DNA from: DASWJZ01 sp963739005
GTDB taxonomy: Bacteria > Pseudomonadota > Alphaproteobacteria > Rhizobiales > Afifellaceae
Length of the DNA stretch: 64,000 nucleotides
Assembly: GCA_963739005.1 (NCBI GenBank)
Contig: CAVTYQ010000007.1
Coordinates: forward strand, 943,834-1,007,833
Direction: 5' to 3'
The notes under the pieces were generated by a model. That model saw nothing but the letters and a program-made list of their open reading frames with translations, ran no database searches and was not told the origin of the DNA. This document shows, piece after piece, positions 35,723-44,142 of this stretch (positions are counted from its first letter, which is position 1; the number at the start of each line of letters is the position of its first letter). The translations under genes were made by a program, and so were the position numbers.

Positions 35723-36441
35723 GCGCGCGCTTCCTTCGGCTTGGCGAGAAGGGCGGCGACGCCCATGCCGGCGACCGCACCGACGGCGAAGTGCCAGGGC
35801 GCGCCGACAACGAGATATGTGACAAGCGCCGCGCTGGCGCTCGCGAGGATCACCGGCAGCGCGTTCCGCCGCTTGCGGAAGCCGACGACCAGATAGAGGA
35901 AATAGCCGGTGACCAGGAAGTCGAGGCCGATCGTCTCGGGCCGTTGAATCTGATTGCCGATGACGGCGCCGACCAGGGTCGTCGCGCTCCAGTTCAGATA
36001 AAGCGGCACGCCGAGTCCGAAATAGTAGGGCACGCTCAGACGCTCCCCGCCTTTCAGCTCGGCGAACGCGTAGGCCGGATCGGTGAGCAGCGTGAAGCCG
36101 AGATAGCGTTCCGCCGGCGACCAATGCCGCATCTTGCGGCCGACGGCCGCGCTATAGAGCACGTTGCGGAGATTGACCGCCAATGCGGAGAACAGAATCG
36201 TCCAGAACGGCAGCGGGCTTGCCCAGAATTCGAGCGCAACGAACTGCGCCGCGCCGCCATAGACGGTCGCGCTCATCAGCACGCTTTCCGCGACGCTGAT
36301 CCCCTTCTTCACCGCAAGCGCACCGAACACGAGCCCGAACGGAATCGTGGCGACGAGGACCGGGAAGATATCGCGTGCCCCGTGGAGGAAATCCGCGACG
36401 TCAGCACGACGCGCGGAGCCGCTGGCATCTCGCTTGAGCAT
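35719..36441 (-). CDS. azlC: AzlC-family branched-chain amino acid exporter subunit
   Basis: 240 residues, with GARDIFPVLVATIPFGLVFGALAV, YGGAAQFVALEFW, NLRNVLYSAAVGRKMRHW and TDPAYAF, all characteristic of AzlC. About five to six membrane spans. It forms a two-component exporter with the overlapping azlD. No Lrp-type regulator is adjacent. Confidence 0.92.
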   Translation of the reverse strand: MLKRDASGSARRADVADFLHGARDIFPVLVATIPFGLVFGALAVKKGISVAESVLMSATVYGGAAQFVALEFWASPLPFWTILFSALAVNLRNVLYSAAVGRKMRHWSPAERYLGFTLLTDPAYAFAELKGGERLSVPYYFGLGVPLYLNWSATTLVGAVIGNQIQRPETIGLDFLVTGYFLYLVVGFRKRRNALPVILASASAALVTYLVVGAPWHFAVGAVAGMGVAALLAKPKEARA

Positions 36442-36537
36442 CGGCGGAAGCTAGGTCAGCGGCGCTGACCTGTCGCGTTCTTTCGGCTGACCGCGCGATT
36501 CAATTCCGCTGAATGGCGGGCGGCGCGGCAGCGCTTT

Positions 36538-36996
36538 CTACTCCCCTTTCAGGAGCTTGCTCAGGACCCACGCGTCATCGGGATTGTTCGAGGCGATGTC
36601 GTCGATCCTCCAGGTTCCCCCTTCCTTGAGGAGGCTGTAAGTCAGCTCCGTCCCGTAGTCGAAGTTGGTGAATTCGACGACGATCGTCGCCTTGTCGCCC
36701 GACACCTCTTCGGAGGTGATCGAAAGGTCCTTGAGGGCGTAGTCCTGTGCGGAGATGACCGGATCGAAATCGAGCGCGCCGACTTCGTCGGAGCTGGAGC
36801 GAGCGTTGTAGTCGGCGAAAAGCTTGTTCAGCTCGTTGGTCAGGATCGCCGGGTTGTCTTCGATCGCGGTGAACTTCGCCTGCGGATCGAGATACTGCTT
36901 GTAGATGCCGTCGATGAGGTCGGAGGGGCCATCGGCCCACGCTGGCTGGCCGACAATGGCGGAAAAGAGAGCCAGGGCGAAAACTACCGCACGCAT
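36538..36996 (-). CDS. Secreted protein, DUF3828-like (copy 1)
   Basis: 152 residues from the ATG at 36996; an in-frame ATG at 37029 is less likely because MRAVVFALALFSAIVGQPAWA is a complete signal peptide. The mature part has the pattern LDFDPVISAQDYALKDLSITSEEV and a final TWRIDDI...DDAWVLSKLLKGE, suggesting a small beta-rich periplasmic domain of the DUF3828 kind (tentative). A paralogue of the same length lies 70 bases upstream, so the pair arose by tandem duplication. Confidence 0.7.
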   Translation of the reverse strand: MRAVVFALALFSAIVGQPAWADGPSDLIDGIYKQYLDPQAKFTAIEDNPAILTNELNKLFADYNARSSSDEVGALDFDPVISAQDYALKDLSITSEEVSGDKATIVVEFTNFDYGTELTYSLLKEGGTWRIDDIASNNPDDAWVLSKLLKGE

Positions 36997-37066
36997 CGGC
37001 AAACCTCGCAGGCGAAACGAATCCATCATAGCGCAACGCAGTGGCGGGCAGATAGCTGGCGGTGGC

Positions 37067-37526
37067 CTACTCTCCCTCCAGGATCCTGCTCAGCACCCAG
37101 GCACGGCCCGGCTCAGCCAATTCGATGTCGTCGATCTTCCACGCGCCCGCCTCGCGGACGAGGCGATAGGTCAGCTCGATCGGATCGTCGAAGTTCAGGA
37201 ACCGTACCACAACCGTCGCCGTGTCGCCCGCAACGGCCTCCGAGGCGATCGAGAAATCCTTCAGCGCGTAGTCCTGGCCGGCGACGAACGGATCGAAATC
37301 GAGATTGCCGACGTAGTCGGCACTTGAGCGCTTATCGTCTTCGGCGAAGAGCTCGTTCAGATGCTTGCTCACGAACGGTCGTCCGACCTCGCTCGGCGCG
37401 CCAAGCTCGCGGGGCGTGAGATAGAGGTCGTAGAGACGCCGTAATCGCATCGGAAGGGCTGTCGGCTTTTGCGGGCTGCGCGCCGAAAACGCATAAGACC
37501 ACAAAGACGAAAGCCGCAGCACGCAT
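37067..37526 (-). CDS. Secreted protein, DUF3828-like (copy 2), one frameshift
   Basis: The signal peptide MRAAAFVFVVLCVFGAQPAKA starts at 37526 in one frame and the mature part (LYDLYLTPREL...LDFDPFVAGQDYALKDFSI...WKIDDI...AWVLSRILEGE) continues in another. Removing one T near 37445 gives 152 residues, exactly the length of copy 1, and the two align end to end. The shift is therefore a one-base insertion, either a young pseudogene or, more likely given other indels in this window, a sequence error. Confidence 0.65.
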
Positions 37527-37687
37527 CGGCGACCCCGTGGCACGCGAGACATGATCATACACCGCGGGCGGTCGTGCGAGCGCACCAGCGTTCTTCCCGA
37601 AAAGACCTCCATCTTTCCACTTTCCGGACACAACTGATTTCCGCGGTCCGCGTTTCCAACGGTGGAGGTCTGAAGAGGAGATTAGCC

Positions 37688-38383
37688 ATGAAAGCGATTA
37701 TGACGGGCGTCGCGCTCGCGGCGCTCATTGCCGGTTCTCCTGCAATTGCAGCCGGTAAGTGGCAGCAGGTCGCGCAAGCGGATCAGCAGCCGGTGCAGTC
37801 CCAGGAGATGCAGGCAGCGCCCGCCTGCCCGGAGGGCCAGACATGCCCGGCCGATTTGACGGCTGGAGCCGCCGGCCAACCGGCGACGACGGGCAGCCTG
37901 CCGGCTCAGCCGGACGCGACCGACACCGCGAAAAGCGATACGCCGCAGGACGCCACCAATCAGTTGGCGGCTCAGCAGCCTGCCGGCAAATTCCTGGATG
38001 AGCAGAGCGACAACGCGGTCCTTGCCTCCGAGCTGATGGGGCAGACCGTATACGACTCCGCCGACAACTCCCTCGGCGACATCAACGACATCATCTGGAC
38101 CGACGACGGCAACATCCAGGGCGTGGTCGTCGGTGTCGGCGGCTTTCTCGGCATCGGTGAGAAGAGCGTCGCCGTCAACTACAACGCGCTCAACATCACC
38201 ACCGACGAGAACGGCAAGAAGAAGCTCGTGCTCGATGCAACGTCAGACGAGCTCGCCGCCGCGCCCGAATTCGTGACCACCGCGCAGAAGCTGGCGGAGG
38301 CACGGGCGCAGCAGCCGCCCGCCGCCGACCAGAGCGCCGGCGGCCTCGCGCCGGTGCAGCCGCCGGCACAACCGGCCCAGTAG
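37688..38383 (+). CDS. Secreted PRC-barrel domain protein
   Basis: 231 residues with a strong GAGGAG upstream. A signal peptide (MKAIMTGVALAALIAGSPAIA) is followed by a low-complexity Gln/Pro/Ala stretch with two cysteines (about 35-100). The PRC-barrel (about 113-190) shows ASELMGQTVYDSADNSLGDINDI, VVVGVGGFLGIGEKSVAV and KKLVLDATSDELAAAPEF. A Pro/Gln/Ala-rich tail ends the protein. Periplasmic PRC-barrel proteins of this type are common in rhizobia and of unclear function. Confidence 0.85.
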   Translation: MKAIMTGVALAALIAGSPAIAAGKWQQVAQADQQPVQSQEMQAAPACPEGQTCPADLTAGAAGQPATTGSLPAQPDATDTAKSDTPQDATNQLAAQQPAGKFLDEQSDNAVLASELMGQTVYDSADNSLGDINDIIWTDDGNIQGVVVGVGGFLGIGEKSVAVNYNALNITTDENGKKKLVLDATSDELAAAPEFVTTAQKLAEARAQQPPAADQSAGGLAPVQPPAQPAQ

Positions 38384-38403
38384 CCGACGCTTCAAAATCC
38401 GAA

Positions 38404-38436
38404 GAGCCTGCCGGTACCCGCCGGCGGGCTCTTTCT
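38404..38436 (+). terminator. Intrinsic terminator after the PRC-barrel gene
   Basis: GAGCCTGCCGG (38404-38414) pairs with CCGGCGGGCTC (38421-38431, one G-T pair) and is followed by TTTCTT. It sits between the convergent PRC-barrel and ligA genes. Confidence 0.75.
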
Positions 38437-38461
38437 TCCCGGACGCTCGTAGCGGGAGCGG

Positions 38462-40591
38462 CTAGCTCCCGACCCGCTTGAGCCACGCATCCTCGTCGAT
38501 GACCTCGATGCCGAGCTCGGTGGCCTTCTTGAGCTTCGAGCCGGCGCCGGGACCGGCGACGACGAGGTCGGTCTTCGCCGAGACGGAGCCCGCGACCTTG
38601 GCGCCAAGCCGCTCGGCCATGGCCTTCGCCTCATCGCGTGTCATCTTCTCCAGCGAGCCGGTGAAGACCACGGTCTTGCCGGCGACAGGCGAGTCGCTTG
38701 CGACCGCTTCCATCGGCTGCGGCGTCACTTCCTTCAAGAGCCGGTCGAGTTCTTCCTGGTTATGCTCTTCGTGGAAGAACTGCACGATCGCCTCGGCCAC
38801 GACCGGGCCGATCCCCTCGATGCCGTCGATCTCGGCGAGCGCGGCTTCGTCGCCGTGCGCGGCGGCGGTGGCGGTCTTGCGGAGCGAATCGAAGTTGCCA
38901 AAGTGGCGCGCCAGGAGCCGCGCGTTGGTCTCGCCGATATGGCGGATGCCAAGCGCGTGGATGAAGCGGTTGAGCTCCACCTCGCGACGCGCCTCGATCG
39001 CGCGCATCAGATTATTGATTGACGTTTCCTTGTGACCCTCGCGGCCTTCGAGCATCGCCGGCGTGAGCTTGAAGATGTCGGAGGGATGCTTGATCAGGCC
39101 GTCGCGGTAGAACGCCTCGATCTGCTTGAAGCCGAGCCCTTCGATGTCGAATGTGTCGCGGCCGACGAAATGGCGGAGCCGTTCCACCGCCTGCGCCGGG
39201 CAGATCAGCGTGCCGGTGCAGCGGCGGACGGAATCCTCGCGCCCGGTGTTGGGATTGATCTCGCGCACGGCGTCGCTACCGCATTCCGGACACTTGGTCG
39301 GAAACTTGTAAGGCGTCGCACCGGATGGGCGTTGCGCGAGGATCACGTCGACGATCTGCGGGATGACGTCGCCGGCGCGCTCCACAATCACCGTGTCGCC
39401 GATCCTTATGTCCTTGCCCTCGCGGATCGGCTCGCCGTCATTGCCGATCCCCTTGATGTAATCCTCGTTGTGGAGCGAGGCGTTCTGCACCACGACGCCG
39501 CCGACGGTGATGGGGCGGAGTTTTGCCACCGGCGTCAGCGCTCCGGTGCGGCCGACTTGTATGTCGATCCCCTCGAGCACCGTCGTCGCGCGCTCGGCGG
39601 CGAACTTGTGCGCGATCGCCCAGCGCGGCTCGCGCGAGACGAAGCCGAGGCGGTTCTGTAGACTGAGGTCATCAACCTTATAGACGACGCCGTCGATGTC
39701 GTAACCGAGCGAGGCGCGCTTCGCCTCCATGTCGCGATGGAAGGCGAGCGCCTGCTCCGCGCCTTCGATGCGCTTGATCCTCGGGTTGACCGGGAAGCCC
39801 CATTTCCGGATCGCCGCCAGCATGCCGAACTGCGTGTCGGCCGGCATTCCGCTCATCTCGCCCCAGCCCCAGGCGAAGAAGTGGAGCGGGCGCTCGGCGG
39901 TGATCTTCGGATCGAGCTGGCGGAGTGCGCCCGCCGCGGTGTTCCGCGGATTGACGAAGGTGCGCCCTCCCCGCTCCGCCTCGCGCCTGTTCAGTTCCGC
40001 GAAGTCGGCGTGCGTCATGTAGACCTCGCCACGAATCTCGGCGACGACAGGCGCGCCCTTCGGCAACCGCTTTGGGATCTCACCGATTGTGCGGAGATTG
40101 GCGGTGACATCCTCGCCTTCGGTGCCGTCGCCGCGCGTCGCGCCGAGAACGAACTCGCCGTCCTCGTAGCGAAGCGATGAAGAGAGCCCGTCGATCTTCG
40201 GCTCGGCGACATAGGGAAGCGGCTTCTCCTCCGGCCATTTCAGGAAGCGGCGCACGCGCGCCATGAAGTCGACCACGTCTTCCTCGGAAAAGGCGTTGCC
40301 GAGCGAGAGCATCGGAATCGAATGCCGCACCTTCTTGAAGCGGCCGCTCGGCTTGGCGCCGACGCGCTTCGACGGCGAGTCGGCGCGGACGAGGTCGGGA
40401 AAGCGCGCTTCGATCGCGAGGTTGAGCTGGCGGAGCGCGTCATAGTCCGCGTCGGTGACGGTCGGCTGGTCTTCCTGATAGTAGCGCTTGTCGTGCTCGA
40501 CGATCTCGGCGGCAAGCCGCTCAAGCTCCGCCGCCGCCTCGGTGGAGGTCAGCTTCTCGACCGGCTTCTTGTCAGCTCCGCCTCGCGCCAT
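38462..40591 (-). CDS. ligA: NAD-dependent DNA ligase
   Basis: 709 residues, normal LigA length. Order: Ia/adenylation domain with YVAEPKIDGLSSSLRY (active-site Lys in KIDG), RGDGTEGEDVT and the nucleotidyltransferase motifs up to about 330; OB fold; zinc finger CPECGSDA...CTGTLICPAQ; helix-hairpin-helix region (FNLT-like: DIFKLTPAML, GIRHIGETNARLLA, GIEGIGPVVAEAI); BRCT domain (KTVVFTGSLEKMTRDEAKAM to DEDAWLKRVGS). It seals nicks in replication. In many alphaproteobacteria it follows recN directly; here three genes intervene. Confidence 0.97.
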   Translation of the reverse strand: MARGGADKKPVEKLTSTEAAAELERLAAEIVEHDKRYYQEDQPTVTDADYDALRQLNLAIEARFPDLVRADSPSKRVGAKPSGRFKKVRHSIPMLSLGNAFSEEDVVDFMARVRRFLKWPEEKPLPYVAEPKIDGLSSSLRYEDGEFVLGATRGDGTEGEDVTANLRTIGEIPKRLPKGAPVVAEIRGEVYMTHADFAELNRREAERGGRTFVNPRNTAAGALRQLDPKITAERPLHFFAWGWGEMSGMPADTQFGMLAAIRKWGFPVNPRIKRIEGAEQALAFHRDMEAKRASLGYDIDGVVYKVDDLSLQNRLGFVSREPRWAIAHKFAAERATTVLEGIDIQVGRTGALTPVAKLRPITVGGVVVQNASLHNEDYIKGIGNDGEPIREGKDIRIGDTVIVERAGDVIPQIVDVILAQRPSGATPYKFPTKCPECGSDAVREINPNTGREDSVRRCTGTLICPAQAVERLRHFVGRDTFDIEGLGFKQIEAFYRDGLIKHPSDIFKLTPAMLEGREGHKETSINNLMRAIEARREVELNRFIHALGIRHIGETNARLLARHFGNFDSLRKTATAAAHGDEAALAEIDGIEGIGPVVAEAIVQFFHEEHNQEELDRLLKEVTPQPMEAVASDSPVAGKTVVFTGSLEKMTRDEAKAMAERLGAKVAGSVSAKTDLVVAGPGAGSKLKKATELGIEVIDEDAWLKRVGS

Positions 40592-40609
40592 CTCGATTTC
40601 CTGCTCCGC

Positions 40610-41851
40610 TCAAACCGCGCTTTTGGCCGAGCGTTCCACGACAGCGGCATTTTCTGGCGTCCGGCGCACAAAGAATAGCCCCGAGAGGAAAAGCACGGCG
40701 CCGAGGATGAAGGAGATTCCGGGGAAGATGAAAGGCGCATGCGGGCCAACGAAGTAGCCGAAAAGCCCGGCGGCTACCGGCGCGCCGATGATCCCGGTCG
40801 CCGTTGCGATAGCCATCAAGACGCCCTGCACCAGCCCCTGCTCGTTTGCCGGCACCGCCTTCGATGCAAGCGCCTGGATGGCCGGCCCGGAGCAGCCCCA
40901 GCCGACGATATGGAAAACCATGATGGCGTAGACCATCCAGCCACGCGTGGCGAAGGCGTAGAGCACGAAGGCGATCGCGGCGGCGACGAGGCCCATGACA
41001 AGCGTCCGCCATTCGCCGAGGCGCGGCACGATCACGCGGATCAGGCCACCCTGCACGATGGCAACGAGAACGCCGACGGCGGCGAGCGATACGCCGACCT
41101 CGAAAGGCCCCCAACCAAAGCGGTAGCTCGAAAAGAGCACCCATGTCGCTTCAAGTCCGCGCTCGGCAAGATTGGAAAGGAACGAGACGGCGATCAACGC
41201 GGCGACAGCCGGATAGGCGGCGACCTTGATGAAGGCGCCGACCGGGTTGGCGTCGCGGAAACTGAAGGCGCGGCGGTTCTCCGGCTTCAGCGATTCCGGC
41301 AGGACGAAGAAGCCGAAGAGGCAATTGACCAGCGACAGAGAGGCGGCGACGGCGAAGGGGACGCGCGGCCCGATCTCGCCCAAAAGCCCGCCGATAACCG
41401 GCCCGGCGATGAAGCCGACGCCGAAAGCGGCGCCGATCAGCCCGAAATTCTGTGCGCGCTTTTCCGGCGGGCTGATGTCGGCGATGTAGGCGGAGGCGGC
41501 GGTGACGGTCGCGCCGAAGGTGCCGGAGAGGGCGCGGGCCAGCACCAGCCACCAAAGGTTCGGCGCGAGCGCCAGGATCACGTAGTCCACGCCGAGCGCG
41601 GCGAGCGAGATCAGGATGACGGGCCGCCGCCCGAAGCGATCGGAAAGCGCGCCGAGCGCCGGGCTCGCGAGAAAGTTCATCAGATAGTAGACGCCGACGA
41701 TGAGGCCGTAGAACGTCGAAGCCTGCGAGACCCTGCCGCCCAGCATCGACTCGACGAGCCGCGGCATGATCGGAAACACGATGCCGATCCCCACCATGTC
41801 GATGAAGACCGTCACCACGATCACGGCGAGGCTGGCTTGGCGAAGCTTCAC
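40610..41851 (-). CDS. MFS efflux transporter, TetA/TCR-like
   Basis: 413 residues with twelve predicted membrane spans. GALSDRFGRRPVIL is the MFS motif A between spans 2 and 3, LARALSGTFGATVTAASAYIAD is motif-B/C-like, and GFIAGPVIGGLLG matches antiporter motif C (drug/H+ antiporters). The overall pattern is the Tet/TCR family start (FIDMVGIGIVFPIMPRL). The drug or metabolite exported is unknown. It is upstream of ligA on the same strand and downstream of the AraC-type gene. Confidence 0.87.
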   Translation of the reverse strand: MKLRQASLAVIVVTVFIDMVGIGIVFPIMPRLVESMLGGRVSQASTFYGLIVGVYYLMNFLASPALGALSDRFGRRPVILISLAALGVDYVILALAPNLWWLVLARALSGTFGATVTAASAYIADISPPEKRAQNFGLIGAAFGVGFIAGPVIGGLLGEIGPRVPFAVAASLSLVNCLFGFFVLPESLKPENRRAFSFRDANPVGAFIKVAAYPAVAALIAVSFLSNLAERGLEATWVLFSSYRFGWGPFEVGVSLAAVGVLVAIVQGGLIRVIVPRLGEWRTLVMGLVAAAIAFVLYAFATRGWMVYAIMVFHIVGWGCSGPAIQALASKAVPANEQGLVQGVLMAIATATGIIGAPVAAGLFGYFVGPHAPFIFPGISFILGAVLFLSGLFFVRRTPENAAVVERSAKSAV

Positions 41852-41917
41852 GGGAAATCCGCGGGAGGATCGTCGGCAATGGCGGGCGCCGCTCTATGAA
41901 CTGCCACAGGGGCGAGA

Positions 41918-42966
41918 TCAAGCCGAGGGCGCGTCCTCCCCTTCACGCCGGCGATACTCCGCGGGGCTCAAGCCATAAAGCCGGCGGAACTCGCGATAGA
42001 AGTTCGAGCGTGTAAGGAAGCCGGAAGCGGTCATCACTTCGGCGACGCCTTGCGAAGACTGGGTGAGCCGCGCGGCGGCATCGTGCACGCGGCGCTCATT
42101 CACGAACTGCGAGACGTTGACGCCGTGAACGAGGTTGATCGCACTCGACAGCCGCCGCGCAGGAACGCCGAGGCGGCGGGCGAAGCGGGACAGCGAGAGA
42201 TTCGGATCGCGGTAAAGATGCGTGCGGGCGAGAAGCTCGGCGGCGGCCTCGGCGAGCGCTCGATCCTCCGGCGTGGCGTTTTCCTTCGAGTCCAATGCGG
42301 GCGGAGCCGCAGGCGCCTCGAGAGGCAGAAGCAACGCTACCGCGACGAAAGCCGGGATCAGGATCAGGCTTCCGACGGCGATCAGAAGCGAGGCCTGGCG
42401 CCCTCCCGAAAACATGAAGTCGAGCGAGATCAGCGAGTTCGAGCGCCAGGATCAGGGCAAGAAGCAGGATCGAGCGGAAGAGCCAGGCGTGGAGCGCCGT
42501 CGCGCTCGACAGAAGCGCGCCGGCGAGGACATCCGGACCGCGTCGCCAAAGCCGCGCGAGCAGGACAAGATACACGCAGTAGCTCGCCGCGATCAGCAGA
42601 TCGAGCCAAGCCGCCACGGCGCGGCTTAAGAGGCACGCGGCAATGAGCCCCACCGCAACGCCGAAATGCGTCGCCGTCTCGCGCACCCGCGCGGGCGGCT
42701 CCGCCAGCGCGCGGAAGCCGCAATACATCAAGGGCCCGACGAGGAGCGGCAGCACCCGCTGAATCGGAATGAGAACTCTCGACGCCGTAGCCGAAACGCA
42801 GCCCCACCAGGATCGCCTCGAAAGCGAAGAGAGCGAAGAGCGCGGCGAACAAACCCCGGCTCGCCCGATTCCCCGCTGCCCCGGCCGCGAGGCGGACAGC
42901 GACGAAACCGGCGAGCAGCGCCGTCACGAACGGCAGCGGGACGGAAAGAAGCGCGCTCGGCATCAC
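41918..42966 (-). CDS. Membrane-anchored AraC-family regulator (7TM + HTH), two frameshifts
   Basis: Three successive frames read as one protein of about 348 residues after removing one base near 42774 and one near 42425. The N-terminal 220 residues hold about seven membrane spans (for example PFVTALLAGFVAVRLAAG, VLPLLVGPLMYCGFRAL, RSILLLALILALELADL, LIAVGSLILIPAFVAVALLL). The C-terminal 110 residues are an AraC helix-turn-helix pair (LSLSRFARRLGVPARRLSSA, GVAEVMTASGFLTRSNFYREF). Such 7TM-AraC proteins sense a ligand in or outside the membrane. It is divergent from a secreted alpha/beta hydrolase gene, a likely target. Length 1049 = 3 x 349 + 2 fits two inserted bases, probably errors. Confidence 0.75.
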
Positions 42967-43098
42967 GAAAAGCCCTTCGGCCCCGCAATTCCTTCCTCGA
43001 TCGCGTTCGAGGACAGCCGAAAGCCCCCCCGCTCATTGCGCATGAAAGAGCGCCCGCGGAGGTTCGAGGACATCGTCAACACGTCAAGGAATCGAACA

Positions 43099-44142
43099 AT
43101 GCAGCGCTTCCTCATCGCCAGCCTCTTCATCATCGCAGCCACGACCGCGCAAGCCGAACCGCCTGCCTATGCCGCTAGCCTGGCGGAGCTCAAGATCGGC
43201 GCGGAAGGCGATCCGCGCCCGCTCCGCGGTCACATCATCTACCCCTCGACCGGCGGCAGCCAGACGATGCGGTTCGGCGAGAACGCCGTATGGCGCGGCT
43301 TCGACGTTTATCCCGACGCGCCGCGTGCCGAAGGGCGGTTTCCGCTCGTCGTCCTGTCGCATGGCCTCGACGGCAACTCCTTCAATCAGGCATGGCTTGC
43401 GACGGCGTTAGCGGAATCCGGCTTCATCGTTGTCGCGCCGAACCATCCGGGAACGACCACGAGGGACCGGGACCCGAAGCAGCGCGCCGCGCTTTGGGAG
43501 CGGCCGCACGACATCAGCCGGACCATCTCGGCGATGCTTGCGCACCCTATCTTCGGCGACGCCATCGCCAAGGACCGGATCGCGGCGATCGGCCATTCGC
43601 TCGGCGGCTACACGGTCCTGGCGCTCGCGGGCGCGCGCTACAGCACCGCGCGCGAAACCGCCGATTGCGGGGAGCATCCGGATCGGGCGGATTGCGTCTT
43701 CGTCCGCGAAGCAGGAATCGGCGCCGACCCGAAGACGACCGCATCGCTGGAAGCCTCGCTCCGCGACCCGCGCATCGCTGCCGTCGTCAGCCTCGATCTC
43801 GGCCTGACGCAAGCGTTCGACCGGCAGAGCCTGTCGAAAATCGACATACCGGTCCTCGTCTTCGGAGCGGGACGCGAAGACATGCTCGACCTTGACGCGG
43901 AGTCGCGCGCGCTCGCGGCGGCGCTTCCCCCCGGACTTGTCCGCTATGTCGAACTCGCCGACGCCGGTCACTTCGACTTTGTCGGAGTCTGCAAGCCCGC
44001 CGCGGAGGAGATCCTGAAGGAGGAGGAACCGGGCGACGAGATGGTCTGCAAGGCGGGCGGGGCGGAACGCGACGCGCTGCATGCGGTCATCATCGAGAAA
44101 GTGAAGGCCTTCCTCGCCGGAGCGGGCCTCGGCGCGGACTAG
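43099..44142 (+). CDS. Secreted alpha/beta hydrolase (dienelactone-hydrolase/PAF-acetylhydrolase-like)
   Basis: 347 residues: signal peptide MQRFLIASLFIIAATTAQA, then an alpha/beta hydrolase with FPLVVLSHGLDGNSF (oxyanion strand/loop), nucleophile elbow AIGHSLGGYT, an acidic residue in DIPVLVFGAGREDMLDLD and a catalytic His in ELADAGHFDF. The CxxH-type insertion with cysteines (about 190-205) may form a disulfide. Likely a periplasmic esterase or lipase. It is divergent from the 7TM-AraC regulator and overlaps recN by four bases at the stop codons. Confidence 0.85.
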   Translation: MQRFLIASLFIIAATTAQAEPPAYAASLAELKIGAEGDPRPLRGHIIYPSTGGSQTMRFGENAVWRGFDVYPDAPRAEGRFPLVVLSHGLDGNSFNQAWLATALAESGFIVVAPNHPGTTTRDRDPKQRAALWERPHDISRTISAMLAHPIFGDAIAKDRIAAIGHSLGGYTVLALAGARYSTARETADCGEHPDRADCVFVREAGIGADPKTTASLEASLRDPRIAAVVSLDLGLTQAFDRQSLSKIDIPVLVFGAGREDMLDLDAESRALAAALPPGLVRYVELADAGHFDFVGVCKPAAEEILKEEEPGDEMVCKAGGAERDALHAVIIEKVKAFLAGAGLGAD

